The notes under the pieces were generated by a model. It ran no database searches. It was given only the letters and a program-made list of their open reading frames with translations, and had not been told where the DNA came from. From assembly GCF_008704395.1 (NCBI RefSeq), contig NZ_CP023695.1, positions 7,750,001 through 7,814,000 of the forward strand: a DNA stretch of 64,000 nt, read 5' to 3'. This document shows positions 44,301 through 51,510 of this stretch, piece after piece; within the stretch, counting starts at the first letter, position 1, and every line of letters starts with the position of its first letter. The translations under genes and the position numbers were made by a program. The stretch is from Streptomyces alboniger (GTDB lineage Bacteria > Actinomycetota > Actinomycetes > Streptomycetales > Streptomycetaceae).

Positions 44301-45427
44301 TGCCCATGCAGACGGTGCAGCCCCCCGACGTCTTCGACCTGACCGTGACCGATCTGTCGCGGCAGTCCGCTCCGCAGGCGCGGTCCGCGGCCGAGAAGGC
44401 CGCGGCCGAGGCGGCACGGCTGCCGTTCCGGCTCGACCAGGGGCCGCTGATCCGCGCCCAGGTACTCCGTGTCACGGCCGAGGAGCATCTGCTGTCGCTC
44501 GTGGCGCACCACGCGGCCGTCGACGCCGAGTCGTTCCGGCTGCTGCTCGCCGAGACGGGGCGCCTGTACGGGGCGTACGTGGACGGCCGGGCGGAGCGTC
44601 TGGACACGCTGCCCGTTCAGTACGCCGACTACGCGCGCCGACAGCGGCAGCGGCTGCCCGAGGTCGAGGACGCCGACCTCGGATACTGGCGGGACCAGCT
44701 GCGGGACCTGCCCGCCCTGGAGCTGCCCACCGACAGGACCCGGCCGCGGATACGCAGCGCGGTGGGCGGCAGGCACCGGGCCGGTCTCCTCGGCCCCGCG
44801 GACACGGCGCGCCTCGGCGAGGTGGCACGGGCGCACGGCGCCACCGACTTCATGGTGCTGCTCGCCGCGGCGCAGACAACGCTCGGCCGGCTCAGCGGGC
44901 AGCAGGACTTCGGCATCGGCACGCCGGTGTCGCAGCGCTCGCGGCCCGAACTGGCCCCGCTGGTCGGATTCTTCGTCAATACGCTGGTCCTGCGGGCCGA
45001 TCTGTCGGGTGACCCCTCGTTCACCGAGCTGCTCGCCCGGACGCGCGAGACCGCCCTGGCCGGATACATCCACCAGGAGCTGCCGTTCGACAGAATCGTG
45101 GAGGAACTCCTGCCGTCCCGCACGCTCGGCCGCACCCCGCTCTTCGACGTGGTCTTCCATGTGGACGACACGACGAGCGCGCTGCCGGACATCCCGGGGC
45201 TCGTGACAGAAGTGACCGACGTCGACACCGGAACGGCCAAGTTCGACCTGGACATCGCGGTCACCCGGCAGGGCGACACGCTGTCCTGCACGGTCGAGTT
45301 CAGCACGGACCTCTTCACGGCTTCGTCCGCGGGACGCCTGGTGGACGCCTTCCGGCAGACACTGCGGGCGGCCCTGGCCGACCCACGACGCCACCTGTCG
45401 GAACTGGGCGACGGCGGCACGCCCTGA
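38318..45427 (+). CDS. NRPS: half-C, A1, PCP1, C, A2, PCP2, C (DA variant)
   Basis: 2369 residues. Residues about 55-230 look like the second half of a condensation domain with no HHxxxDG half. Then A1 (250-750; core YTSGSTGAPRA with R for the usual K), PCP1 (Ser813 in GGDSI), C1 (885-1310; HHMVADG with His1007/1008 and Asp1012), A2 (1335-1830; HTSGSTGRPKG), PCP2 (Ser1872 in GGNSY), and a terminal C2 (1935-2365) whose motif is HHAAVDA (His2064/2065, Asp2069, Ala2070). Hand-read codes are DVFEVVGIGK for A1, where a Glu in the pocket hints at a basic or diamino residue, and DALWGGCTNK for A2, unassigned. There is no TE; a separate thioesterase follows. GAAGGAAG precedes the ATG. Confidence 0.95.
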   Translation: MHPELTLEHRRARFLERIRLAAAGSGRPAERPRPAPAPQALPTALPRAVATGPAAPPDRRTIVRPLGEAAVKALHDCAARGRVTVESVLSAALLASVALYCAESDLLVAVDDGESGPRQLALPVDTAGTLSHLALSTDRALGAALATGARPPAGTVPPLMLRIVRGGPDTSTETGSSSSVGDVHLTLSTTGTVTAAYDPDRHETELIEGVMRSAEIILETSLTVPDAPLSALRPLSDDELRKVTEEPNRTARPRRPGTLTDAFDDARRKFADRTALVDAAGTLTYRRTAEEAARIGHRLRAAGAGPEDLVAVLVSRDDKRWVLACLGALHAGAAWLPIDPAVPPARLETLLRGAGVTAVVTDATQRGRVPSGAWGLIDLDDEDRLDDEDRDGVPADEAVWAPAPTDPRRLAYAMYTSGSTGAPRAVLVEHDSTLNFVASLQRLFELTPDDRMLQYASPGFDVSVFEIFCALLSGSSLHMIGDDDRRSVEGLTRALTEGGITVAELPPALLELMEPERVPRLRLVSVGGEPFSGELTTRWSKDRRFVNGYGTTETTIGVIYKECAGQWRSAPPIGLPVDNHQAYILDDELRPVPPCAVGELFVGGAGVARGYLGQAARTAERFLPDPFRPGGRLYRTGDLARWSADGDIVFLGRRDRQVKVRGQRVELGEIEAALTGLSEVSAAVVADLDATLVGFVVPAPGRRPDLDGVRRHLTGTLPSYMVPALLTTVEQIPITASGKVDLAALAALRPAAPSRADDPVPEGGRDGSGEEEGAAESPRAGLVRRIAEEGCATLLPGARITAGTNFFATGGDSIRAIRLLSWVREVFGAEIPMSRFFRNPTPGALAEAIERHRADPGGTATGSSRAPAPVMAAGDEGEAPLSSSQQRLWFLDQLRPGDPSYNVLEVFLLRGELDDGALDSALHELSVRHEMLRTRYVATGGVPRQVVDPEPTARLARVDLSGAPAADLDALLAAEAAQPFDLAVGPLVRVTLVRRGPREHVLAWVVHHMVADGRSTEVLFGELSSLYGSFRRGLSPDLPPVTLTFRDYAGRQRASLGDDTHREGLAYWRRQLAGVPAQVELPTDRSRPAEPTTKGGTLYFDLPPGTGDRLAAFAGRAGVTPFMTLLTAFFAQLSRYGRDKDLVVGTPFANRNRRDVEDLVGFLVNTVPLRADCSGDPPFTALLQQVTGMTLAAGDHSEVPFEDLVSGLGVRRDLGVNPLVQVMFQVIDAPEDQLCLDGVETTKIPVEERAAAFDLVLELRTGRDGRLTGRLNYSTDLFDRETAARMAGHYRQILCSALADPQRRLSRLDLLDPDERRRLLGTFDEAVTTPVDTITALVERQAAQRGDAVAVTEADGQLSYGELNTAANRLAHHLKGLGVGPDVLVALCLPPSADLITAMLGVLKAGGAYLPIDPGHPAERVRLLLADCGVGVAVSRGDVRDRLPEGLAHRVDLDDDRARLDACPTENPPGPDPRDLAYVIHTSGSTGRPKGVAVPHHALARLVLGCDQSPVGPDDTFLMVHPPSFDASNLEIWLPLAHGASTVAPPERLVDPVELGDAIRRHGVSVLWLSAPLAQMTVDTDARLLAGVRQLGIGGQAPSVPHVRRLMRELPELRVLNCYGPTESATNTTLHHLAHEPAEDVTSIPMGRPIGDTRVYVVGVHGEPVPVGVPGELWIGGRGLARGYLGAPALTAERFVPDPFGPVGQRVYRTGDIVRRLPDGTLDFLGRDDDQVKIRGHRIELGEVATVVRGHAGVRDAHVRRHGTAGAAELAAYVVPHTPGLDTEDLFRHLRQRLPDYMVPATVTELAELPVSSNGKVDPARLPEPRRPREGAGGGRAPRSGVEKAVHAVWADVLGRDSFGVDDDFFVIGGNSYQAAQVVARLRAELGADLSLRTLFEHRRVAELAAAVAAADPGPAGTGTPVRRGPDGAPAPLSVEQQRLWFLDQLHPGGADYNVPVNLWLRGELDTDALRAALREVVARHEVLRSRFTLGPDRLPMQTVQPPDVFDLTVTDLSRQSAPQARSAAEKAAAEAARLPFRLDQGPLIRAQVLRVTAEEHLLSLVAHHAAVDAESFRLLLAETGRLYGAYVDGRAERLDTLPVQYADYARRQRQRLPEVEDADLGYWRDQLRDLPALELPTDRTRPRIRSAVGGRHRAGLLGPADTARLGEVARAHGATDFMVLLAAAQTTLGRLSGQQDFGIGTPVSQRSRPELAPLVGFFVNTLVLRADLSGDPSFTELLARTRETALAGYIHQELPFDRIVEELLPSRTLGRTPLFDVVFHVDDTTSALPDIPGLVTEVTDVDTGTAKFDLDIAVTRQGDTLSCTVEFSTDLFTASSAGRLVDAFRQTLRAALADPRRHLSELGDGGTP

Positions 45428-45481
45428 CGTGACGGACTCGTACGGAACGGAAGTGCAGGGATGGATCACGGAGGTGGTGGA

Positions 45482-46294
45482 ATGAGAGCCGACGTCGAAC
45501 CGGGCGTCTCCTTCGGCGACTTGGAACGCTGGTTCCTGGGCGGCCTCGAACGGCCCTGGCGCGACACGCAGTTGCTGTGCCTGCCGCACAGCGGGGGCAA
45601 CGCGTCGAGCTACCGGGCATGGCTCACGGCGGTCGACGCGGCCGGTGTCGACGTGGTACCCGTGCAGCTGCCGGGCCGGGAGACCCGTTTGACGGAGCCG
45701 CCGTACACCGACCACGCGACGCTGGTCGGCGATCTCGCCCGAGTGGTCGAGAGGGCGGGTTTCCCGCGCGTCGCCCTGTTCGGGCACAGCATGGGCGCCG
45801 TGCTCTCGGTCAACCTCTGCCGCGCGCTGGAGGAGATCGGCGTACCGGTGGCCCATGTGTTCGTCTCCGGGCACGGCGGGCCTTCCCAGCGGCCGGCGTC
45901 CACGTTCCCCACGGACGCGTCCGACGAGACCATCCTGGACGCTCTCGGCGCGACCGGCGCGCCCAACTACGAGGGGTTGTTGCGCTACCCGGAGCTGCGG
46001 GACATGGTGCTGCGGGTGATCAGGGCGGACCTCGGGGTGGTTCTGACCGGCATGGTCGCCGGGCCGCCGGTCCAGGCACCGATCACCGTGTTGAACGGCG
46101 AGGACGACCCCACGCCCGCGGGTTCGGAGGATCTCGCCGAATGGGCCGAGGTCACCAAGGGCGCCTGGGCCTCCCACCGGCTGCCCGGGGGCCACTTCTA
46201 CCTGGTCGAGCAGGGCGAGGCGGTGGCCGGCGTCATCCGTGCGGCCCTGGCAGCCGAGTCCGCGCACCGGCGGACGGAGTCGAGGAACGCATGA
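45482..46294 (+). CDS. Type II thioesterase (alpha/beta hydrolase)
   Basis: 270 residues: LLCLPHSGGNASSYRAW, VVPVQLPGRETRL, VALFGHSMGAVLSVNL (nucleophile serine), NGEDDPT (aspartate) and PGGHFYLVEQ (histidine). This is the RifR/GrsT type of editing thioesterase that clears misprimed carriers; it could also release the product, as the large NRPS lacks a TE. The ATG at 45482 is chosen over 45461 because GGAGG sits seven bases before it. Its stop overlaps the next start (ATGA). Confidence 0.92.
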   Translation: MRADVEPGVSFGDLERWFLGGLERPWRDTQLLCLPHSGGNASSYRAWLTAVDAAGVDVVPVQLPGRETRLTEPPYTDHATLVGDLARVVERAGFPRVALFGHSMGAVLSVNLCRALEEIGVPVAHVFVSGHGGPSQRPASTFPTDASDETILDALGATGAPNYEGLLRYPELRDMVLRVIRADLGVVLTGMVAGPPVQAPITVLNGEDDPTPAGSEDLAEWAEVTKGAWASHRLPGGHFYLVEQGEAVAGVIRAALAAESAHRRTESRNA

Positions 46295-47046
46295 GGACAC
46301 TCCACACAGCGGTGGTCACCGGTGCCGGTCGCGGCATCGGCGCCGCCACCGCGCTTCGCCTGGCCGCCGACGGAGCGGCGGTCGGCGTCCTCGACATCGA
46401 CGGCGAGGCCGCCGCTCGGACCGTGGAGCGGATCCGCGCGGCCGGGGGCACCGCGCACGCCGTCGTCGCCGATGTCGGCGACCCGGAACAGGCCAAGGGG
46501 TCGCTGGCGGCCGTCGCGGCCGAGCTGGGGCCGCCCGACATCCTGGTCAACAACGCGGGCGTCATCAGGGACCGGCCGATGCAGGACCTGTCGCTCGACG
46601 ACTGGGACAGCGTCGTGGACGTGAACCTGCGCGGCCCGTTCCTGATGTGCCAGGCCGTCCGCCCGTACCTGCTGGAGCGCGGCTGGGGGCGCATCGTCAA
46701 CTTCTCCAGCTCCTCGGCGCTCGGCAACCGTGACCAGGCCAACTACGCGGCGGCCAAGGCCGGGATCGACGGTCTCACGCGCACCCTCGCGATCGAGCTG
46801 GGGCCGTACGGGGTGACCGTGAACGCGGTGGCCCCGGGCTACATCGCCACCGACATGACGGCACGGACCGCCGAGCGGATGGGCATGGACTTCGGCAAGC
46901 TCCAGCAGATGGTGGCGGCACAGACGCCGGTGCGGCGGGTGGGGCAGCCCGAGGACGTGGCGCACGCCGTGGCGTTCCTCGTCGGCGAGGGCGCCGGTTT
47001 CGTCTCGGGACACCTGCTGTACGTCACCGGTGGTCCGATGCGCTGA
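46291..47046 (+). CDS. SDR-family oxidoreductase (FabG-like)
   Basis: 251 residues of a classical short-chain dehydrogenase: VVTGAGRGIGAAT (NAD(P) glycine motif), NNAGVIRDRPM, the catalytic serine in IVNFSSSSALGN, the YAAAKAG tyrosine and lysine, and VAPGYIATDM. Likely reduces or oxidises a hydroxyl or keto group of a pathway intermediate. It is coupled to the thioesterase gene by ATGA and converges on the Val-type NRPS gene with a 23-bp overlap. Specificity cannot be read, although tight coupling to the thioesterase shows it is part of the cluster. Confidence 0.92.
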   Translation: MRTLHTAVVTGAGRGIGAATALRLAADGAAVGVLDIDGEAAARTVERIRAAGGTAHAVVADVGDPEQAKGSLAAVAAELGPPDILVNNAGVIRDRPMQDLSLDDWDSVVDVNLRGPFLMCQAVRPYLLERGWGRIVNFSSSSALGNRDQANYAAAKAGIDGLTRTLAIELGPYGVTVNAVAPGYIATDMTARTAERMGMDFGKLQQMVAAQTPVRRVGQPEDVAHAVAFLVGEGAGFVSGHLLYVTGGPMR

Positions 47047-50000
47047 CGTCGGCCGAGGCCAGCGCGTCGGCCAGTTCGGCCACGGTCCGCAGCCGCAGCA
47101 GTGTCGGCAGCGGCACGGTGGTGTCGTAGCGCTCCGCGAACTCGGCGGCCATCCGCACCAGATCGAGGGAGGTGCCGCCGACCGCGAAGAAGTCCTCGCC
47201 GACGTGGGCGGGCGCCCGGCCGAGGACCGTGGTCCAGATGTCGCCGACGGTCTTCTCCCACGGCGATCCAGGGGCTCGGCCGCCCGGGGCGGCCGGGGCG
47301 CGCCGGGCGGGCAGCGGGTCGGGCAGCGCGCGGCGGTCCACCTTGCCGTTGGCGGTCAGCGGCAGTTCGCCGAGCGGCACGAACCGCGCGGGAACCAGCG
47401 GTTCGGGCAGCCGTCGGCGCAGATACGCCCGCAGTGCGGCGGTGTCCGCGTCGCCCGTGCCCTGGCCGCCCTCGGGCACCACGTACGCGATCAACTGGGC
47501 CGCGAGGCCGCTGCCGCTCACGGTGACGAAGGCGTCGCGCACGGCCGGGTGGGCCGCCAGCACCGCCCGGACCTCGCCCGGCTCGATGCGGAAGCCGCGC
47601 AGCTTGACCTGGTCGTCCATGCGGCCCGCGAACTCTATGACGCCGTCGGTACGCCGCCGGGCCAGGTCTCCCGTGCGGTACAGCCTGCCTCCGGGCGGTC
47701 CGAACGGGTCGGGCACGAACCGTTCGGCGGTCAGGGCGGGGCGCCCCAGATAGCCCCTGGCGACGCCGTCTCCCCCGACGAGCAGTTCCCCGTGGACGCC
47801 CACCGGCACGGGTTGGCCGGTGTCGTCGACGATGTAGCAGCGGGTGCCGCCGAGGGGGCGGCCGATCGGTACGCCGGTCGCCTCGTCGAGCCGGTCGGCG
47901 GCCACCGGGTGGGTCGTGGCGAACGTGGTGGTCTCGGTCGGGCCGTAGCCGTTGACGATGCGCAGGCCGGGGGCGGCGCGCAGCAAGGCGCGCAGGTGCG
48001 GCACCGACAGTGCCTCGCCACCGACGACGAGGGTGCGCAGGGGGACGAGTGCCGCGGGGGACGCGTCCGCCACCAGGTTCGCGAGCTGCGCGGTGAGCCA
48101 CAGCACCGTAACCCCCAACCGCCGCAGTTCCGCGCCGAGTTCGCGTGGTCCGACGGGGCCGGGAGGATGGACGGCGAGGCGCGCTCCCTTGCACAGCGCT
48201 CCCCACACCTCGAATGTCGACGCGTCGAAGGCGGTGGGCGCGAGCATCAGCAGCGTGTCTGAAGGGCGTACGTCGACGGTGTCGAGGCCGCACACCAGGC
48301 GTACGACGCAGCGATGTGTGACCGCCACTCCCTTCGGTACTCCGGTGGAACCGGACGTGTAGATGATGTAGGCGAGGTTGTCCGGGGACACCGCGACGCC
48401 GGGCCGGGGATGGTGGCCGGCCGGACCGGGTGGCGGCTCGGGCGGCGGTTCGTCGACGTAGAGCCGCTCGATGCCCTCGGGGGCGGTTGTGGAGAGCCCG
48501 CGGGTGGTCAGCAGCAGCCGTGCCCCGCTGTCGCGCAGGACGAACTCGATCCGCTCCCGAGGGTGGGCGGAGTCCAGTGGGACGTACGCGCCGCCCGCCT
48601 TGAGGACGGCGAGCATCGCGATCACCTGCTCCGGGCCGCGCGGCAGCAGGAGCGCGACCCGGTCGTCCGGCCGGATGCCGAACTCGACGAGGCGGGCGGC
48701 CAACGCCTGGGCCACCGCGTCGAGTTCGGCATAGGTGTGGTGCCGGGGCGGGCTCCACAGCGCGGTGTTCGCGCCGACGGTGGCGACTTGGCGGTCGAAC
48801 AGGTCGAGCACCGTCGCCACCGGGGCGGGTGCGGTGCGGTTGGGCGTGACGACGGTGGCGTTGCGTTCCTCCCGGCCGAGCAGGTCGAGGCGGGACAGCG
48901 GCCGGTCGGGGTGTGCGAGCCCGTCGGTGAGGAGGCGCCGGAAGTGCCCGGCCATGCGGTCCGCCGCGTCGGCGCCGAACAGACCGGCGTTGCAGCTGAA
49001 TCCGATGGTGTACGCGTCCCCGGACCCGGACCTGGCGACGGTGACGGCCACGTCGAACGGGGACCGTGACGGTGCGACGAGCCGGGGCCGCAGGCCCCGC
49101 GCCGGACGGGCGCCGCCATCCGGCCGGGAGTGTGCCCGCCTCTCCCGCTCGGGTATCACCGGCCGTACATCCAGGACGACTTGGGCCAGCGGGTGACGGC
49201 TCGCCTCACGGTTTGGGGCCAGCTCTGCCACCAACGCCTGGAAGGGGACGTGCGCCTGCTCGCTCGCGCTCCTCGCGGCCTCGTCCACCCGGCCGACGAG
49301 GTCACGCAGCGACGGGTCGTCGGAGGCGTCGACGCGCAGGGGCAGCAGCGGCGACAGGCAGCCCGCGACGCCACGGTCCTCCGGCGCCCTCGCGGCGGGT
49401 GTCTCCGTGGCGAACACGATATCGCGCGAACGGGAGTACCGGGCGAGCAGGGCGGTGAGGGCGGCACCGAACACGGCGAACACCGCCTCCTGAGAGCCTC
49501 CTTGGCCCACCAGCCGGTGCACGGCGTCGACGGGTACGTCCAGGAAGACGGTCCGGCACCGCTGGGTATGGACGGGAGGCCGCGGCAGATCGACCGGCAG
49601 CTCGGTGCCTGACGGCAGGTCGGCCAACCTGGCACGCCAGTACGCGAGTCCGGTGTCCGGGCGTCCACGTCGTGGCGTCGCTCCAGCCGCGGTACGGGGC
49701 GGGTCCTGCGGGCCCGGTAGCGGCTCGTCGGCGAGCACCGCCCTGTACAGGGCGGGTAGTTCGGCCGACAGGATCCCGGCGGAGTGGTGGTCGCAGACGA
49801 TGCGGGGCACGGCCACCGACAGCCCCGTGTCGTCGCCCTGCCCGCAGACGACGGCCCGCACGAGCGGGCCACGCACCAGGTCGAAGGGTCGCGCCGTCGC
49901 CGCGTCGACGGCTCCCTCCCCTCCCGTGCACGGCAGTTGAGGGAGGACTGTCAGCTCGAAGTCCGTGTCCTCGGACACGGACTGGGTGGGTATGCCCTCG

Positions 50001-50215
50001 TGCGCGCTCAGACGGGTGCGCAGGGCCGGATGCCGTGCGACGAGTGCGGCCACCGCCGAGCGCAGTGCCGTCAGGTCCAGGGGGCCGTCCACATGCCAGC
50101 CGAGAACCACGTGGTCCGGAGGGTCGAGGAGATACCGGTCAGCCACCAACTGCCGCTGCTGGGCGCTCGAAAGAGGCATCGCGCCGCCGTGGACCGTGCT
50201 GTCAGGTCTCGACAT
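47024..50215 (-). CDS. NRPS: degenerate C, A (Val-type), PCP
   Basis: 1063 residues. The C domain (about 12-430) is divergent. Where HHxxxDG should be, the aligned segment reads PRIVCDH (in VAVPRIVCDHHSAG), so the catalytic histidines are lost or shifted. The A domain (about 455-960; YTSGSTGVPKG, NGYGPTET, YRTGDLA, TANGKVD) gives the hand-read code DAFWVGGTFK, one conservative change from the known Val code DAFWIGGTFK. The PCP (980-1050) has FFAVGGTSLD. No TE follows. The ATG at 50215 is the likely start; a later ATG at 50179 fits the C-domain start equally well. It is divergent from the acyl-CoA-dehydrogenase-like genes and convergent with the SDR gene. Confidence 0.93.
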   Translation of the reverse strand: MSRPDSTVHGGAMPLSSAQQRQLVADRYLLDPPDHVVLGWHVDGPLDLTALRSAVAALVARHPALRTRLSAHEGIPTQSVSEDTDFELTVLPQLPCTGGEGAVDAATARPFDLVRGPLVRAVVCGQGDDTGLSVAVPRIVCDHHSAGILSAELPALYRAVLADEPLPGPQDPPRTAAGATPRRGRPDTGLAYWRARLADLPSGTELPVDLPRPPVHTQRCRTVFLDVPVDAVHRLVGQGGSQEAVFAVFGAALTALLARYSRSRDIVFATETPAARAPEDRGVAGCLSPLLPLRVDASDDPSLRDLVGRVDEAARSASEQAHVPFQALVAELAPNREASRHPLAQVVLDVRPVIPERERRAHSRPDGGARPARGLRPRLVAPSRSPFDVAVTVARSGSGDAYTIGFSCNAGLFGADAADRMAGHFRRLLTDGLAHPDRPLSRLDLLGREERNATVVTPNRTAPAPVATVLDLFDRQVATVGANTALWSPPRHHTYAELDAVAQALAARLVEFGIRPDDRVALLLPRGPEQVIAMLAVLKAGGAYVPLDSAHPRERIEFVLRDSGARLLLTTRGLSTTAPEGIERLYVDEPPPEPPPGPAGHHPRPGVAVSPDNLAYIIYTSGSTGVPKGVAVTHRCVVRLVCGLDTVDVRPSDTLLMLAPTAFDASTFEVWGALCKGARLAVHPPGPVGPRELGAELRRLGVTVLWLTAQLANLVADASPAALVPLRTLVVGGEALSVPHLRALLRAAPGLRIVNGYGPTETTTFATTHPVAADRLDEATGVPIGRPLGGTRCYIVDDTGQPVPVGVHGELLVGGDGVARGYLGRPALTAERFVPDPFGPPGGRLYRTGDLARRRTDGVIEFAGRMDDQVKLRGFRIEPGEVRAVLAAHPAVRDAFVTVSGSGLAAQLIAYVVPEGGQGTGDADTAALRAYLRRRLPEPLVPARFVPLGELPLTANGKVDRRALPDPLPARRAPAAPGGRAPGSPWEKTVGDIWTTVLGRAPAHVGEDFFAVGGTSLDLVRMAAEFAERYDTTVPLPTLLRLRTVAELADALASADVSASDHR

Positions 50216-50336
50216 CGGATCACCGTACCACCGTGATCGAACCGAGCGACGGGACCCGATCACGTGCACTAGGCTCTGCGGCGCGGCGCATGCCACGCTC
50301 CAACGCACCCCGCGCGGTGCGCACACGGGGGGACAC

Positions 50337-51509
50337 ATGGACTTTGGTCACACCGCCGACGAGACGCGCTTTCGCGACCGGGTCCGGGCGGTACTCCAAT
50401 CGCCGGACGTCGTGGCCGCGTTGCGGGAGCTGCACGCCGCCGAGGAGCGTGAGCCCGACGAGCGCGGCCTGTACCGGCTGCTCGGCGAGCACGGTCTGCT
50501 CGGCGTCGACTGGCCCCGCCGCTACGGCGGGCAGGGCCGCACCGCCGCCCACGCGGCCGTCGCCGTGGAGGAGATGATGCGGGCGGGCGTCCCGGACACG
50601 CTGTTCGTCAACGGCGTCCAGACCGTCGGGAAGCTTCTGCTCCTCGCCGGCAGCGAGGAGCAGAAGCGGCGGGTGCTGCCGGGCCTGGCGGCCGGCCGGT
50701 GTTTCGCGAGCGTGCTGTACACCGAGCCCGGGGTCGGCTCCGATCTGAGCGCCCTGACGACCCGTGCCGTCGCGGTGGAGGGCGGTCACCGCATCGACGG
50801 CGTCAAGGTGTTCAACCTCAAGAGCGGCATCACGGATCTCGGCCTGTGCGCGGCCCGCACCTCGTCCGAGGGCTCGCGGTACGAGGGCCTCACACTGTTC
50901 CTCGTAGACATGCGCGCCCCGGGCGTACGCGTACAGCGCCTGGACACGATGGCCGACGAGCAGTTCCACCGGGTCGGCCTCGAAGGCGTTCTCGTCACCG
51001 ACGCCGATGTCGTCGGCGCCGTCGGCGACGGCTGGGCGCTGCTCGCCGAGGCCCTGCCACTGGAACGCACGGGTTTCGACTTCGCGCTGCGCGCCGAGCG
51101 GTGGTACGAGGCGGGCTGCGCCGGGCTCACCTCGGCGGACGGCGGCCCGGACGGTCCGGCGGCCGCACCCTGGCTGGCCGACGTGGGCCGGCACGGAGCC
51201 GCCACCGCGGCGGCCCGCCTGCTGGCCTGGCGCTGCGTCGGATCGGTCGGCGCCGAAGGGCTCGACGAACTCCGGACGTCCACCGCCAAGTGGTACGCGA
51301 GCGAGCAGGCCGCCGCCGTGGCCCGCTGGGCCGCGACCCGCCACGGCCCGGACGCCCCACCGGAACTGGCCGCGCTGCTGGACAGCGCCTACCGGGAGGC
51401 CCCGGGCCTGACGCTCTCCGGCGGCACGTCGGAGATGATGCTCCAGACGATGTCCGGCTTCCTGCTCGCCGCCGAGTCGGCGGACCCGTACGCCGCGGAG
51501 GTGGAGTGA
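50337..51509 (+). CDS. Acyl-CoA dehydrogenase-family flavoprotein, first of pair
   Basis: 390 residues: FRDRVRAVLQ, HGLLGVDWPRRYGGQGRT, VLYTEPGVGSDLSALTTRAV (FAD/substrate loop), RIDGVKVFNLKSGITDLGL, and LTLSGGTSEMMLQTMSGFLLA for the C-terminal FAD-contact motif. This looks like a catalytically complete subunit. In NRPS clusters such flavoproteins desaturate carrier-bound acyl or aminoacyl groups. GGGGGA precedes the ATG at 50337. The partner gene starts one base after its stop, and a two-subunit enzyme is likely. Confidence 0.9.
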   Translation: MDFGHTADETRFRDRVRAVLQSPDVVAALRELHAAEEREPDERGLYRLLGEHGLLGVDWPRRYGGQGRTAAHAAVAVEEMMRAGVPDTLFVNGVQTVGKLLLLAGSEEQKRRVLPGLAAGRCFASVLYTEPGVGSDLSALTTRAVAVEGGHRIDGVKVFNLKSGITDLGLCAARTSSEGSRYEGLTLFLVDMRAPGVRVQRLDTMADEQFHRVGLEGVLVTDADVVGAVGDGWALLAEALPLERTGFDFALRAERWYEAGCAGLTSADGGPDGPAAAPWLADVGRHGAATAAARLLAWRCVGSVGAEGLDELRTSTAKWYASEQAAAVARWAATRHGPDAPPELAALLDSAYREAPGLTLSGGTSEMMLQTMSGFLLAAESADPYAAEVE

Positions 51510-51510
51510 C

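Noticed and set aside
41480..46300. 1606-codon antisense frame across the large NRPS gene
   Set aside because: A shadow caused by high third-position GC; no domain, and it runs through five well-defined NRPS domains and the thioesterase on the other strand.
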